Shown here piece after piece: positions 9,532-18,279 of a stretch of DNA of 64,000 nt (its first letter is position 1; each line of letters opens with the position of its first letter). Position numbers and translations under genes: made by a program. The notes below the pieces were generated by a model. The model searched no databases, had not been told where the DNA came from, and worked only from the letters and a program-made list of their open reading frames with translations. The stretch is from Desulforhopalus sp. IMCC35007. Its GTDB lineage: Bacteria > Desulfobacterota > Desulfobulbia > Desulfobulbales > Desulfocapsaceae. Where the stretch lies: positions 62,001-126,000 of the forward strand of contig NZ_SWCN01000001.1 of the NCBI RefSeq assembly GCF_005116575.1, written 5' to 3'.

Positions 9532-9723
9532 TTGAACTCAAGCTTTACGGGCTCTCTAGCACTGTGTGCAAAAATTCGTACTTCGGTGGAAAAATTTCGC
9601 GATACCGTCTTTGACCAAAAACTCATATTGGAGTTAAGTCTGGCAATAATTTTTACATCAGGTGGTTCCACTGGATGTTTCTGCACGGGATGTATTTTGT
9701 TGATGATGCTGGTTCTTATTTGA
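9532..9723 (+). CDS. Candidate 63-residue hydrophobic small protein upstream of dnaA
   Basis: A TTG-started frame of 63 codons sits 8 bases after an exact AAGGAGG ribosome-binding site (9517-9523), the strongest such site in the neighbourhood; dnaA itself has none at good spacing. The protein has a polar N-terminal half and a hydrophobic, Cys-containing C-terminus (GCFCTGC then LLMMLVL). I do not recognise it. It overlaps the DnaA-box-like sites, so the region could instead be purely regulatory. The good ribosome-binding site is the only real support. Confidence 0.3.
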   Translation: MNSSFTGSLALCAKIRTSVEKFRDTVFDQKLILELSLAIIFTSGGSTGCFCTGCILLMMLVLI

Positions 9724-9826
9724 GTTTGCCGGAAAGGTGGTGGGGTATTTTGTTCCCTAAATGCCTTTGTTGGGTAAATGTGTGTGTATGTGATTTAATT
9801 CAGCAGAGAGGGAGAAGATCTTCGGT

Positions 9827-11170
9827 ATGATCTGGGATAAAGTTAAAGAGAATCTTAAAACAACTATGGCGGAAAATATATTCCAGTTATGGATAGAGCC
9901 GTTGCAGTTTAAGCAACTCAAAGGTGATCAATTTATTCTTAAAAGTCCTGATCGTTATTTTAGTGCGTATGTTAAACAGAACTTTGCGCCTTCGATAGAA
10001 AAGCAGCTGGCTGAAAATGGACTGGAGCAGAGCAGGGTCGTTATCTGTGAAGAGGTTGCCTCCAAACCCGTCGTGCCGGTGGTGAGAAAACAGAAGCCGG
10101 CGGCTCGAGTTCAGATGCGTCTTCCTAACGTTCCTGCAAATAATTCAAAATATCGTAATCTGCATCCTCGTTACACCTTTGATCAGTTTATGGTTGGAGA
10201 GTCGAATATCCTGGCCGAGTCTGCCTGTCGATCTGTAGCGGTCTCAGACGGTCTGGTTGGTCCCTGTCTTTTTATCAACAGCGGAACCGGACTTGGTAAA
10301 AGTCATCTTACCCACGCGGTCGCCCATAAGGTGTTTGCCGAATCGCCGATGACACGCTTACACTACCTTACAGCCAAGCAGTTTGCGGCGGAGATGATTC
10401 ATGGTATCCAGACCAAGACCATGGATGATTTTAAACGCAAATATCAGGAAAACTGTGATATTTTATTGGTCGAAGATGTCCATTCTCTCACGGGAAAGAA
10501 AAAGACCCAGGAAGAACTCAACGATGTTCTGGATATGCTGATCAAATCCGGTAAAAGGGTGATTCTGACAGCCAACAGTGCACCAAGAGATTTACTCGGA
10601 ATTGATAATGAGTTCCGTTCGAGGATGAGTTCGGGACTGGTAACCTCAATAAAGGCCCCGGATATAAAGACTCGTTCCCGTATCATAGAGCAAAAGGCCA
10701 TGCAGCAGCAACTTGGCCTCAATGAGGAGCTGGTCGCCTTTCTTGCGAGCCACATCAAAGGTGACGTGAGAAAGATTGAATCCGCCCTTATTGCCCTGAG
10801 ATCAAAGGCGCAGCTCACCGGCGGCTATATAGATATGGATCTTGTCCGGGAAGTTGTGGAAAATGTTGTGGGAGTGGGACAGGGGCTTACGGCGGCTATG
10901 ATCTGCGATCTGGTGAGTATTCAATTTAATGTCAGCGTCAAAGACCTGCAGTCGAAATCCCGTAAGAAAATCATTACGGTACCGCGACAGATTGCGATGT
11001 ATCTTGCCAGAAAGCACACCGAAGATTCTCTGGCTGATATTGGTAAGGCATTCAACAGGGACCATTCTACGGTGCTCCACTCAATAAAGGTGGTCTCAAC
11101 CAAACTGGTGCGTGATACTTCTGTTAGCGCACAACTTGATATACTCGATGATAAGGTGAGCCAGCTTTAG
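9827..11170 (+). CDS. dnaA: Chromosomal replication initiator DnaA
   Basis: A 447-residue AAA+ initiator that binds origin DnaA boxes and opens the duplex. Domain I is residues 1-75, a short linker follows, the AAA+ core starts near 112 and the DNA-binding domain IV occupies about 350-447. Walker A reads NSGTGLGKSH (151-160) and Walker B LLVEDVHS (213-220), where most family members have IDD. The DNA-binding signature reads AFNRDHSTVLH, one residue shorter than the common GGRDHTTVLH. All domains are present, so I call it functional. The neighbours are not dnaN/recF, as is usual in this phylum. A terminator follows it. Confidence 0.93.
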   Translation: MIWDKVKENLKTTMAENIFQLWIEPLQFKQLKGDQFILKSPDRYFSAYVKQNFAPSIEKQLAENGLEQSRVVICEEVASKPVVPVVRKQKPAARVQMRLPNVPANNSKYRNLHPRYTFDQFMVGESNILAESACRSVAVSDGLVGPCLFINSGTGLGKSHLTHAVAHKVFAESPMTRLHYLTAKQFAAEMIHGIQTKTMDDFKRKYQENCDILLVEDVHSLTGKKKTQEELNDVLDMLIKSGKRVILTANSAPRDLLGIDNEFRSRMSSGLVTSIKAPDIKTRSRIIEQKAMQQQLGLNEELVAFLASHIKGDVRKIESALIALRSKAQLTGGYIDMDLVREVVENVVGVGQGLTAAMICDLVSIQFNVSVKDLQSKSRKKIITVPRQIAMYLARKHTEDSLADIGKAFNRDHSTVLHSIKVVSTKLVRDTSVSAQLDILDDKVSQL

Positions 11171-11271
11171 GAAAAGAAAGCATGAAGCAGGATGGGGGAG
11201 GTTGCCCCTGTGAAGATTCGAACAGATAGTGCTGAGTCGTATTGAATGTAGTTTTACCCAGTTTATAATGT

Positions 11272-11316
11272 AATCCCCCGTAAAAGCAGGTTGCTCTTAC
11301 GGGGGATTCGTTTTTT
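11272..11316 (+). terminator. Rho-independent terminator after dnaA
   Basis: A 12-bp perfect stem (AATCCCCCGTAA with TTACGGGGGATT) around a 13-base loop is followed by CG and six T residues. It lies about 100 bp after the dnaA stop. Confidence 0.9.
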
Positions 11317-11405
11317 CCCTTCTTTTAAATCAGCGCGGACGCGTAAAAAGTCATTGTGTTTCTGTAGCGGGTCTCTGATAACAGTTTGATGTCTGAGGCT
11401 CTTGA

Positions 11406-12800
11406 TTAAAAATAGACGCCTTTGAGCTCCGCATCGTACTTTTTGCCCGAAGAGTTAAGGAGTGCTTCAGCGACCCTGGTGCCGCTTTTCATCATGTCAT
11501 TTAGCCCGATACCCTCCCAGCCAAAGCCGCAGATAAAAAGGCTCTTGTCTTTTTCCTGAACAGATTTTTGCCAGGCAAGTAATTCTGGATATTTCCGTTC
11601 AAGTTGGGGGATACCGCCATCGGAGCGAAGGATTGTCGTGTAGACGGGATCCTTTTTAATGTTCAATATGTCTTGGACATCTTTTAGAGCGAGCCGCGTC
11701 ATTGTCTCCTGGTCAAGGTCAAGACGTTCGGGGTGTCGTCTGCCACCAATGAGAGTTTCAAAAACGACGTGGCCTTCCGGTGCCCTTCCGGGAAACATGT
11801 TCGAGGAAAAAAGTGCGCCGAGGGTAAAGCGCTGCTCCTGTTCCGGGGTGAGAAAGCCAAAGCCCGGCGGGATGACAACATCATCGGTAAAGCCGAAGAC
11901 AACCGTTGAGATCCAGGTCTGGGGAACCGATTGCAGAGGGAGGTATGGGTCCACCTCAGCCATGAGTTTTAAGGCCGCGTTGATAGGCAGACAGCAGACA
12001 AGGTTCTGAGCGGTGAAAAGTCGGTCTCCGGCGGTAACCTCCCAACCATGGTTGGTTCTGCGAATGGCGGTTACTCCGCAGTTGAGTCTGAGATTTTTAC
12101 CGGGGACAAGGTTTTCCGCAAGTCGCTCAACCAGACGAACCATCCCAAGGGGAAAACTGGTCATGGCGGGCATGGAGAGTTTTGGACCACCTTCCTTTTT
12201 TTTCTGACGCATCTTTGCCAGCAGGCCACGGAGTACAGAGCCATACTGCCGCTCCAGAGCTCTCACCCCAGGCATAACGCTGTCTATGGTGAGTTTATCA
12301 AAATCTCCGGCATAGGTGCCGGTGTAAACTGCGTCTACATAGGGAAGAAGAGCAGGGCCAAACCGGTGACTGATCCACTTTGCCACGGTAGGCTCTCCCT
12401 CAAGAACGGGTTTCCACAGATCAGCGAGTACCCGCAGTTTGGCATGCCAGGGAATCAGTGGTGCCATGAGAATTTTGCGGGGTGTCTGGGGGATCAGGTT
12501 CAGCCTGCCTCCAAGATAGACGTATCTGACAAAGTCAATCAGTGGTGCCTTCACTGTTTCACTGTCAAGGCCGGTTTCCCGAAGAAGCTGTTTTGATTCC
12601 TCGCAGTTATCCAAAAAACCATGGGGGCCTATCTCGGTGATAAAGCCACCTTCTCTGTGGGTTTTGATGACACCACCTGTCCGTCCGTCTTTTTCAAGAA
12701 TACAGAAGCTGTGGTTTGGGGCCTGGAGTTGTAATTTATGTGCCACGGTAAGCCCGGAAAGCCCGCCGCCTAAAATGAGTGTCTGGTATGTATCGTTCAT
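11406..12800 (-). CDS. hemG: Protoporphyrinogen oxidase, HemY type
   Basis: A 464-residue FAD-dependent oxidase of the HemY/PPOX family, which oxidises protoporphyrinogen IX (or coproporphyrinogen III) to the porphyrin. The N-terminus has the dinucleotide-binding GGGLSG (11-16) and the ...EKDGRTGG second FAD motif; the C-terminus has GFGWEGIGLNDMMKSG, the conserved FAD-contacting end. The classical enzyme uses oxygen, so in an anaerobe the electron acceptor is uncertain. Its start codon overlaps the stop of the phosphoesterase gene by 4 bp, so the two form an operon. hemL lies at the far end of the window. Confidence 0.9.
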   Translation of the reverse strand: MNDTYQTLILGGGLSGLTVAHKLQLQAPNHSFCILEKDGRTGGVIKTHREGGFITEIGPHGFLDNCEESKQLLRETGLDSETVKAPLIDFVRYVYLGGRLNLIPQTPRKILMAPLIPWHAKLRVLADLWKPVLEGEPTVAKWISHRFGPALLPYVDAVYTGTYAGDFDKLTIDSVMPGVRALERQYGSVLRGLLAKMRQKKKEGGPKLSMPAMTSFPLGMVRLVERLAENLVPGKNLRLNCGVTAIRRTNHGWEVTAGDRLFTAQNLVCCLPINAALKLMAEVDPYLPLQSVPQTWISTVVFGFTDDVVIPPGFGFLTPEQEQRFTLGALFSSNMFPGRAPEGHVVFETLIGGRRHPERLDLDQETMTRLALKDVQDILNIKKDPVYTTILRSDGGIPQLERKYPELLAWQKSVQEKDKSLFICGFGWEGIGLNDMMKSGTRVAEALLNSSGKKYDAELKGVYF

Positions 12801-13480
12801 TGAAGATCTATGTTTATTTCAGAATTTTCTATGGTAATAGCAACCCAGCCGCCGTTGCGTAACATCCCGGGATTGACAATGGGGCAGTTTTCTATGGCAT
12901 CTGTCCCCTTGGCCTCATGGATATGTCCTGCGACACAAAGGGCGGGTTGATATGTTTCTATAAGGTTGCGGATGGCAGTGGAACCAACATGCTTTCCGCT
13001 GCGAATCCGATCAAGCCTGGTATTATAGGGCGGTGTATGGGAGATGAGCAGGATCGGAATTTTCCTTTTGTACAGTGGTTCAGCAAGGGAAACGTACTCC
13101 ATGCCTTGTCTGTAGACGGCTTTGGCCAGGGTGGAAATCTCTGCTTCTGAAAACTCAGAAGGTGTTGAAAAGGGGGTGAAATTAGAGCCACCAATACCAA
13201 CAAGACAGACCCTGTCGTCAACCAGCCTTGCCTGGCCATGCAAATTTATTCCAAGGTCCTCCAGATAGGTATTCACCTCGGGTTTGTCGAGATTGCCGAA
13301 TTGGGCAAGGCAGCGTGGATTTACGGCAAGCGCCCGGTTGAGGACCTGACGCACCTCCTGCTTGCCTCCGTAATTGGTAAGATCCCCATTTAATAGAATA
13401 AGGTCTGCATCCTCGATCCCTGGAATTCTTTCAAGATATTCCGGGGCCATGTGTATGTCGCCTACGGCTATGATTTTCAT
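12797..13480 (-). CDS. Calcineurin-like metallophosphoesterase
   Basis: A 227-residue protein with the complete metallophosphoesterase metal set: GDIH (7-10), NGDLTN (31-36), GNLD (62-65), SHTPP (near 147) and GHIH (near 189). It is probably a cytoplasmic phosphodiesterase of the YfcE/MJ0936 or YmdB-like group; the substrate cannot be told from sequence. It is the first gene of a two-gene operon with hemG, overlapping it by 4 bp. Confidence 0.85.
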   Translation of the reverse strand: MKIIAVGDIHMAPEYLERIPGIEDADLILLNGDLTNYGGKQEVRQVLNRALAVNPRCLAQFGNLDKPEVNTYLEDLGINLHGQARLVDDRVCLVGIGGSNFTPFSTPSEFSEAEISTLAKAVYRQGMEYVSLAEPLYKRKIPILLISHTPPYNTRLDRIRSGKHVGSTAIRNLIETYQPALCVAGHIHEAKGTDAIENCPIVNPGMLRNGGWVAITIENSEINIDLQ

Positions 13481-13528
13481 GGTAATTTAAGCGGGCAATA
13501 GGTGCGAGTCAGAGGCAGATGACAGCTC

Positions 13529-13556
13529 TTGACAGGGTAACATGGATGCTTAACAT
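13529..13556 (+). promoter_or_regulatory. Likely sigma-70 promoter of htpG
   Basis: TTGACA (13529-13534), 16-bp spacer and TAACAT (13551-13556), about 84 bp upstream of the htpG start. No clear heat-shock sigma-32 consensus is seen, so regulation of this chaperone gene is not evident from sequence. Confidence 0.5.
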
Positions 13557-13640
13557 TTTGGCCGAATTTAAATAATACATCAATGGAAAGGAAAGATCAT
13601 TATTCTTTTCTTTAAACAATTGAATTACGTGAGGTAAAAA

Positions 13641-15527
13641 ATGACAGTAGAAAAAGAAACATTTGAGTTCAAGGCAGAGACAAAAAAACTCCTCGATATT
13701 GTAATTAATTCTCTCTACACCGAAAGAGATGTTTTTATCCGTGAACTTATCTCAAACGCAGCGGATGCTCTTGAGAAGTTCAGGCATGAGAGTGTGACTG
13801 CCACTGAGATTTTTGATGATCATCTGCCTCTGGAGATTACCATTGCGCTTGATGAAAAGAAAAACACCCTGACCATTACCGATACCGGTATTGGTATGAC
13901 CCGCGCTGAGTTGGAAAACAATCTCGGTACCATTGCTCATTCGGGTTCTAACACCTATCTCGCAGAGCTTGTAGAAGCTGCGAAAAAAGACGTCAGTCTG
14001 ATAGGTCAGTTTGGTGTTGGCTTTTATTCGGCATTTATGGCCGGAGCGACCGTTAGGGTGCAGAGCCGTTCCTGGAATAAGTCTGAGGGCAACGAGTGGG
14101 TATCCGATGGCACAGGATCATACACTATCACAGAGGTGCCAGGGCTGCACAGGGGCACTAAAATCATCATTGAGCTCAAAGAAGACGCCAAAGATTACGC
14201 TCAGGAATGGAAAATAAAATCGATCGTCAAGCAGTACTCTTCATTTGTCGCCTTTCCCATTAAACTCGGTGAAGAGACCCTCAATTCGGTACAGGCGCTC
14301 TGGACCAAAAATCGCAGTGACATCAAGGATGAAGAATATGTGGAGTTCTATAAATTCGTTGCAAATGCCGCAACAGACCCCATGTATAAGCTGCATTTCT
14401 CAGCGGACGCCCCTCTTGCCATTAATGCGTTACTCTTTGTTCCTGCTGAAAACTTTGAGGGTTTTGGTTTTGGCAAAATGGACCCCGGCGTTAATCTCTA
14501 CTGTCAGAGAATTCTCATCGATCAGCACTCTAAGACCATTCTGCCTGAATGGCTGAGATTTTTAAAAGGGGTTGTCGATAGTGAAGATCTGCCGTTGAAT
14601 ATCTCAAGACAGGCGTTGCAGGACAATGCCCTGGTTGCTAAAATCCGCAAGGTCATCACCAAGCGTTTTCTGAAATATCTCGATGAGCAGGCGACAAAAG
14701 AGCCAGAAAAATATCTGGAATTCTGGTCAACCTTCGGCATTTTTCTTAAAGAAGGTGCAACCTCCGACTACGAATATCAGAAAGAAATTGGCAAGCTTCT
14801 ACGCTTTGAGTCCTCTAAATCTGAGGCGGGCAAGCCAGTTTCCCTTGCGGATTATGTCCTGAGAATGAATCCGGATCAGGAGGAAATCTATTTCATCAAC
14901 GGGCCAAACAGGGCGTCCATCGAGGCCGGTCCATATGTTGAGATGTTCAAGCAAAAAGATATAGAAATTCTCTATACCCTTGAGCCAATTGACGATTTTG
15001 TCCTCAATCATTTAGGCGAGTTTGATGGTAAGAAGTTGAAGTCCGCCGATGGTGCCGACCTTTCGCTGGCAAAAGATAGCGATGAGGAGAATAAAGAGAA
15101 AAACAGTGATGAAGAAAAACAGGCCGGTGAGGATATGGAAACTCTCACCAAGTGGATGCAGGAAGTTCTCGCAGACCATGTATCTGAAGTCTCTGTGTCA
15201 AAGCGTCTTGTTGATTCTCCTGCAATGATAGTTAACCCCGATAGCTATATGACCTCTTCCATGGAGCGCATCATGGCCGCCAGCAGGAAAGAGCAGGGTT
15301 TTCCCGGAATGGAAAAAAGCAAGAAAAAGCTTGAAATCAATCCCAAAAACAACCTCATCATAAAACTTGCTGAGCTGCACAAGACGGATGCTGATTTTGC
15401 TGCACAGGTGGCTCAGCAGATCCATGACAATGCAATGATTCAGGCGGGGCTTGTAGTGGATCCTCTCGAGATGGTTGAAAGAAACTATAAAATTCTCAGC
15501 AGGGTGGTGGAGAACGACGCCCTGTAA
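13641..15527 (+). CDS. htpG: Molecular chaperone HtpG (Hsp90)
   Basis: A full-length 628-residue bacterial Hsp90. The N-terminal GHKL ATPase domain shows ELISNAADALEK (N box), DTGIGMT (G1) and GQFGVGFYSAF (G2). The middle domain carries the SRQALQDN segment with the catalytic arginine loop, and a charged Glu/Lys-rich linker near residues 475-500 precedes the C-terminal dimerisation domain. It assists maturation of client proteins in the cytoplasm. GTGAGGT precedes the ATG as ribosome-binding site. It is a single-gene unit bounded by its own promoter and terminator. Confidence 0.97.
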   Translation: MTVEKETFEFKAETKKLLDIVINSLYTERDVFIRELISNAADALEKFRHESVTATEIFDDHLPLEITIALDEKKNTLTITDTGIGMTRAELENNLGTIAHSGSNTYLAELVEAAKKDVSLIGQFGVGFYSAFMAGATVRVQSRSWNKSEGNEWVSDGTGSYTITEVPGLHRGTKIIIELKEDAKDYAQEWKIKSIVKQYSSFVAFPIKLGEETLNSVQALWTKNRSDIKDEEYVEFYKFVANAATDPMYKLHFSADAPLAINALLFVPAENFEGFGFGKMDPGVNLYCQRILIDQHSKTILPEWLRFLKGVVDSEDLPLNISRQALQDNALVAKIRKVITKRFLKYLDEQATKEPEKYLEFWSTFGIFLKEGATSDYEYQKEIGKLLRFESSKSEAGKPVSLADYVLRMNPDQEEIYFINGPNRASIEAGPYVEMFKQKDIEILYTLEPIDDFVLNHLGEFDGKKLKSADGADLSLAKDSDEENKEKNSDEEKQAGEDMETLTKWMQEVLADHVSEVSVSKRLVDSPAMIVNPDSYMTSSMERIMAASRKEQGFPGMEKSKKKLEINPKNNLIIKLAELHKTDADFAAQVAQQIHDNAMIQAGLVVDPLEMVERNYKILSRVVENDAL

Positions 15528-15628
15528 AAGAAAAGATGAGCCAGGCTATTTTGTAGTCTCTTATTGGCTTGTTTTGTCGGCAGAGGTTCAGCGGTAAGGT
15601 TACGGCTGTCGGCTGCTCAAGCATTACG

Positions 15629-15667
15629 CTCCATCCCCGTTGCTTTGGGGGTGGAGTTTTTTTGTTT
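15629..15667 (+). terminator. Rho-independent terminator after htpG
   Basis: Ten-bp stem (CTCCATCCCC with GGGGGTGGAG, one G-T pair), 8-base loop, then seven T residues beginning at 15657. Confidence 0.88.
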
Positions 15668-15780
15668 TTTCTGACAGGCCTTTATGATGCTTTTGGGGCA
15701 CAGGCTGATGAAAAGCATGTAAAAAGGGAGAGAATTAACTGATTAATATGATAGTATTCATCGGTTCAGCCTGTTATTCG

Positions 15781-15809
15781 TTGAAAAAAGCCATGTCACA
15801 GACTATAGA
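15781..15809 (+). promoter_or_regulatory. Promoter of the lipoprotein-pcm-DedA operon
   Basis: TTGAAA (15781-15786), exactly 17 bp, then TATAGA (15804-15809). This would start transcription about 37 bp before the lipoprotein ATG. The rest of the 325-bp gap from 15528 contains the htpG terminator and nothing else I recognise. Confidence 0.6.
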
Positions 15810-15852
15810 GTTGTTCTAGAAAACAACAATAATTGCTGGTTTGGAGATTCCC

Positions 15853-16239
15853 ATGAAGACCTCAAGATGCTACGTTGTACTCCTTGCTTTGACTGTCTGC
15901 CTGCTCTCAGGCTGTTATATTAACCCGGTGCGCCATCTTGCCGCTGATATTGCACTTGTGCAGGTCGGCCAGTCAACACGGGAAGATGTGCTAATTTTTC
16001 TCGGTGACCCTGATGAGCAGCAGGTACTTGAAGATGGCACGGAGAAATGGCTGTATACCCAGGCAAAGAAAAGCGGTTTTGAAAAGACGCCATTGCTCGG
16101 TAAATATCTTGGTAGCCCAGAGATCAACAGGGCAGTGATCACCTTTGCAAACGGTATAGTAACTGACAGCCTTTTTTCCTCAAATGATGAGGATGACCTC
16201 AACTGGGCAGATGATTTTTCCTGGCAAAATAAAAACTAA
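15853..16239 (+). CDS. Outer-membrane lipoprotein, SmpA/OmlA (BamE)-like
   Basis: A 128-residue lipoprotein. The lipobox LSGC ends a signal peptide at about residue 20. The mature part has the pattern of small BamE/SmpA-type domains: VGQSTREDVLIFLGDP, then a tryptophan-tyrosine strand (EKWLY). Whether it is the BamE of this organism is uncertain, as the fold is widespread in unrelated lipoproteins. ATG at 15853 is preferred because GGAG lies 6 bp before it; a TTG four codons upstream has no such site. The stop overlaps the pcm start by one base. Confidence 0.7.
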   Translation: MKTSRCYVVLLALTVCLLSGCYINPVRHLAADIALVQVGQSTREDVLIFLGDPDEQQVLEDGTEKWLYTQAKKSGFEKTPLLGKYLGSPEINRAVITFANGIVTDSLFSSNDEDDLNWADDFSWQNKN

Positions 16240-16883
16240 TGGAACAATTTGCGACAAGTCGCACCAAGATGGTGCAGGAGCAGCTCCTCGCCCGGGGGAT
16301 TGTTGACCGGAACACCATTGAAGCAATGCTCACCGTGCCCAGGCATCTTTTTGTCGATGATGCCATGCAGGGAAGGGCCTATGGCGACCACCCTCTCCCA
16401 ATAGGAGCGGGACAGACAATCTCACAGCCGTATATTGTTGCCATGATGACCCAGGCCCTGGAACTCGGAGCTGACGATAAGGTTCTGGAGATTGGCACTG
16501 GCTCGGGGTATCAGGCGGCTGTACTCTCCCGAATCTGCAGCCAGGTGTATACCGTTGAGCGGATCAATTCTCTCCTTGCAAGAGCGCGTAAAATTTTTGA
16601 CAAACTTCGTTACTATAATATCCGGGCAAAGCTTGATGACGGTACCATGGGCTGGCCGGAAAATGGCCCTTACGATGCAATTATTGTGACGGCAGGCGGG
16701 CCTGAAATCCCTCAGCCACTCATTGATCAGCTCAATGAAGGCGGCCGGCTCATCATTCCGGTTGGTGATCAGAATGTTCAGGAATTACAGTTGGTACGAA
16801 AAAATGAAGGCCAGGTGGAGATCGTATCTCTTGCCAGTGTCCGATTTGTTGACTTGGTAGGAGAGCATGGCTGGAATAAGTGA
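16239..16883 (+). CDS. pcm: Protein-L-isoaspartate O-methyltransferase
   Basis: A 214-residue SAM-dependent methyltransferase that methylates isoaspartyl residues and starts repair of aged proteins. Diagnostic stretches are PRHLFVDDAM (about 32-41), the GAGQTISQPYIVAMM substrate loop, motif I VLEIGTGSGYQAA (about 80-92) and the C-terminal PVGDQNVQEL. It shares a base with the lipoprotein stop codon and overlaps the DedA gene by 17 bp, so the three are a translationally coupled operon. Confidence 0.95.
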   Translation: MEQFATSRTKMVQEQLLARGIVDRNTIEAMLTVPRHLFVDDAMQGRAYGDHPLPIGAGQTISQPYIVAMMTQALELGADDKVLEIGTGSGYQAAVLSRICSQVYTVERINSLLARARKIFDKLRYYNIRAKLDDGTMGWPENGPYDAIIVTAGGPEIPQPLIDQLNEGGRLIIPVGDQNVQELQLVRKNEGQVEIVSLASVRFVDLVGEHGWNK

Positions 16884-17490
16884 GGAAAAGGTATCACCTG
16901 GAGTTGTGCGCAGACTGTATGATGTCTGTATGGAATGGATAAGCGGCAAGTATGGGGTGTGGGCTCTTTTTTTTATAGCTTTCATCGAGTCTTCCTTTTT
17001 CCCGCTGCCTCCTGATATTTTTCTCATTGCTCTTTGTATAGCGCTGCCGGCGCTGTCATTTCGTTATGCTGCTATCTGTTCTGTGGGTTCTGTTTTAGGT
17101 GGGGCTCTGGGCTATGGCCTTGGCTACTGGTTTATGGATGGTATTGGTATGTCCATTATTGACTGGTATGGCCTGGGTAACAAATACCAGATGGTACAGC
17201 AGTATTTTAAAGAGTACGACGTCTGGATTGTTGGAACGGCTGGTTTTACTCCCATCCCCTATAAGTTGTTTACGATCACAGCCGGTTTTGTCCATTCGAA
17301 CTTCGTTACCTTTATGATCGTCTCTCTTGTGGCAAGGTCTGCCCGTTTTTTTCTTGTTGCAGGTCTCATCTGGAAATTCGGGCCGCGGATTAAAACATTT
17401 ATCGACCGCTATTTCAATATCCTCTCCATTGCCTTTGTGGTTCTTCTGATTGGTGGTTTTCTCCTGATAAAACTTGTCCTGGCCGACTAA
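16867..17490 (+). CDS. DedA/YqaA-family integral membrane protein
   Basis: A 207-residue membrane protein with four to five hydrophobic helices. The family markers are the re-entrant loop ESSFFPLPPDIFL (about 42-54), the PIPYKLFTITAG segment (about 130-141) and a basic exit helix (ARSARFF). DedA proteins include lipid flippases that recycle undecaprenyl phosphate or phosphatidylethanolamine; the YqaA branch has no assigned substrate. It overlaps pcm by 17 bp and ends the operon. Confidence 0.85.
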   Translation: MAGISEEKVSPGVVRRLYDVCMEWISGKYGVWALFFIAFIESSFFPLPPDIFLIALCIALPALSFRYAAICSVGSVLGGALGYGLGYWFMDGIGMSIIDWYGLGNKYQMVQQYFKEYDVWIVGTAGFTPIPYKLFTITAGFVHSNFVTFMIVSLVARSARFFLVAGLIWKFGPRIKTFIDRYFNILSIAFVVLLIGGFLLIKLVLAD

Positions 17491-17602
17491 AAGTTGCACG
17501 ATCTCCTCAAGCTTTTTTTGTAAAGCCAGGTAAACCGTTCGTTCAGTACACCTCCAGTTGTTTTGTCTGACCCCTTACTTCTGTCAGGCGAAAATCTTTT
17601 CC

Positions 17603-17631
17603 TTGAGTTTATCTCAAAGTCCACATAAAAT
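17603..17631 (+). promoter_or_regulatory. Likely promoter of the hydrogenase operon
   Basis: TTGAGT (17603-17608), 17 bp, TAAAAT (17626-17631), about 45 bp before the first start codon. No -24/-12 sigma-54 element is seen. Confidence 0.45.
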
Positions 17632-17676
17632 AAATATTCTTAAGTATTTTTAGGGCCTTTAGCGGGTAACACTTCT

Positions 17677-18249
17677 TTGCAGGTGGAGCTGCGTCTGCAG
17701 TTTTTCTCACCGGCTAAGAAATTGATCTCCCACAAAACAGAGAGGGATTTGCTTGTGGATGAAATTTTAAAAAAGAGACGCACCCTGCAGGAAACCATGA
17801 ATTTTATGGCAGCCCTGTCCGCCGGTATCGAGCCGATTCTTGGCCGTGGGGCTAACAGCATGACTATGTCGGCGGGGAGAAACCTCGGGCGAAAGTTTTC
17901 AGCAGGTGCAAAGCCCACCCAGGACCTCATGGAGGCCATAGACGAGGTCAGAAATATTCTTGTGGCCAACAATTGTCTCTGGGGCTTTGAGCCGTTTAAG
18001 CCACAACAGCAGAATGACTTTATCACCTCAACCCCTGAAGGAGACCAGCAGCTGTTACTGGTCTTTCGCGATTGCATGATCCGCCAGGCTCTGCTCCGGT
18101 TCGGTCACCTTCAGCAGGGTTCCCTGTGTAACATGATGTACGGTTTTTTTGCAGGTGCCCTTGAATCGATTATGGGCAGAAAAACCACCCTTGAGATAAA
18201 GCATGCCGGGGAAAATAGCTGTTTGAAGTTGCTGACGGTGAAAAAGTAA
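17677..18249 (+). CDS. V4R-domain-like protein 1 of the hydrogenase operon
   Basis: A soluble protein of up to 190 residues. The C-terminal third resembles the V4R (4-vinyl-reductase) ligand-binding fold: a Cys-x3-Tyr-Gly-x-Phe-x-Gly-Ala-Leu-Glu helix followed by a beta hairpin with AGENSC. The middle (ILGRGANSMTMSAGRNLGRK) aligns with the corresponding part of the second V4R-like protein in this operon (FVGKSTPALAVAAGRKMA), so the two are paralogues. Start choice is uncertain: the TTG at 17677 follows the predicted promoter at a sensible distance, while an ATG at 17797 would give 150 residues. It is the first gene of the operon and 30 bp from the small subunit. V4R domains bind small hydrophobic ligands or metals in known proteins; a sensing or assembly role here is inference. 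Confidence 0.6.
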   Translation: MQVELRLQFFSPAKKLISHKTERDLLVDEILKKRRTLQETMNFMAALSAGIEPILGRGANSMTMSAGRNLGRKFSAGAKPTQDLMEAIDEVRNILVANNCLWGFEPFKPQQQNDFITSTPEGDQQLLLVFRDCMIRQALLRFGHLQQGSLCNMMYGFFAGALESIMGRKTTLEIKHAGENSCLKLLTVKK

Positions 18250-18279
18250 GGTGATACCCGAATGGTCCAGGAGGGGCAT

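Larger units (their letters stand above)
9280..9826. other. Non-coding AT-rich region upstream of dnaA, possible replication-origin elements
   Basis: This 547-bp gap holds four things. There is a perfect 8-bp inverted repeat around one base at 9345-9361 (TATCGATG/CATCGATA). A very AT-rich stretch covers about 9361-9450. One site fits the relaxed DnaA box TTWTNCACA on the minus strand (9565-9573), and two sites at 9497-9505 and 9585-9593 differ from it at one position. A short reading frame with a good ribosome-binding site lies at 9532-9723. Together with the dnaA gene downstream this is compatible with an origin or with autoregulation of dnaA, but canonical TTATCCACA boxes are absent and dnaN is not nearby. 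Unproven. Confidence 0.35.
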
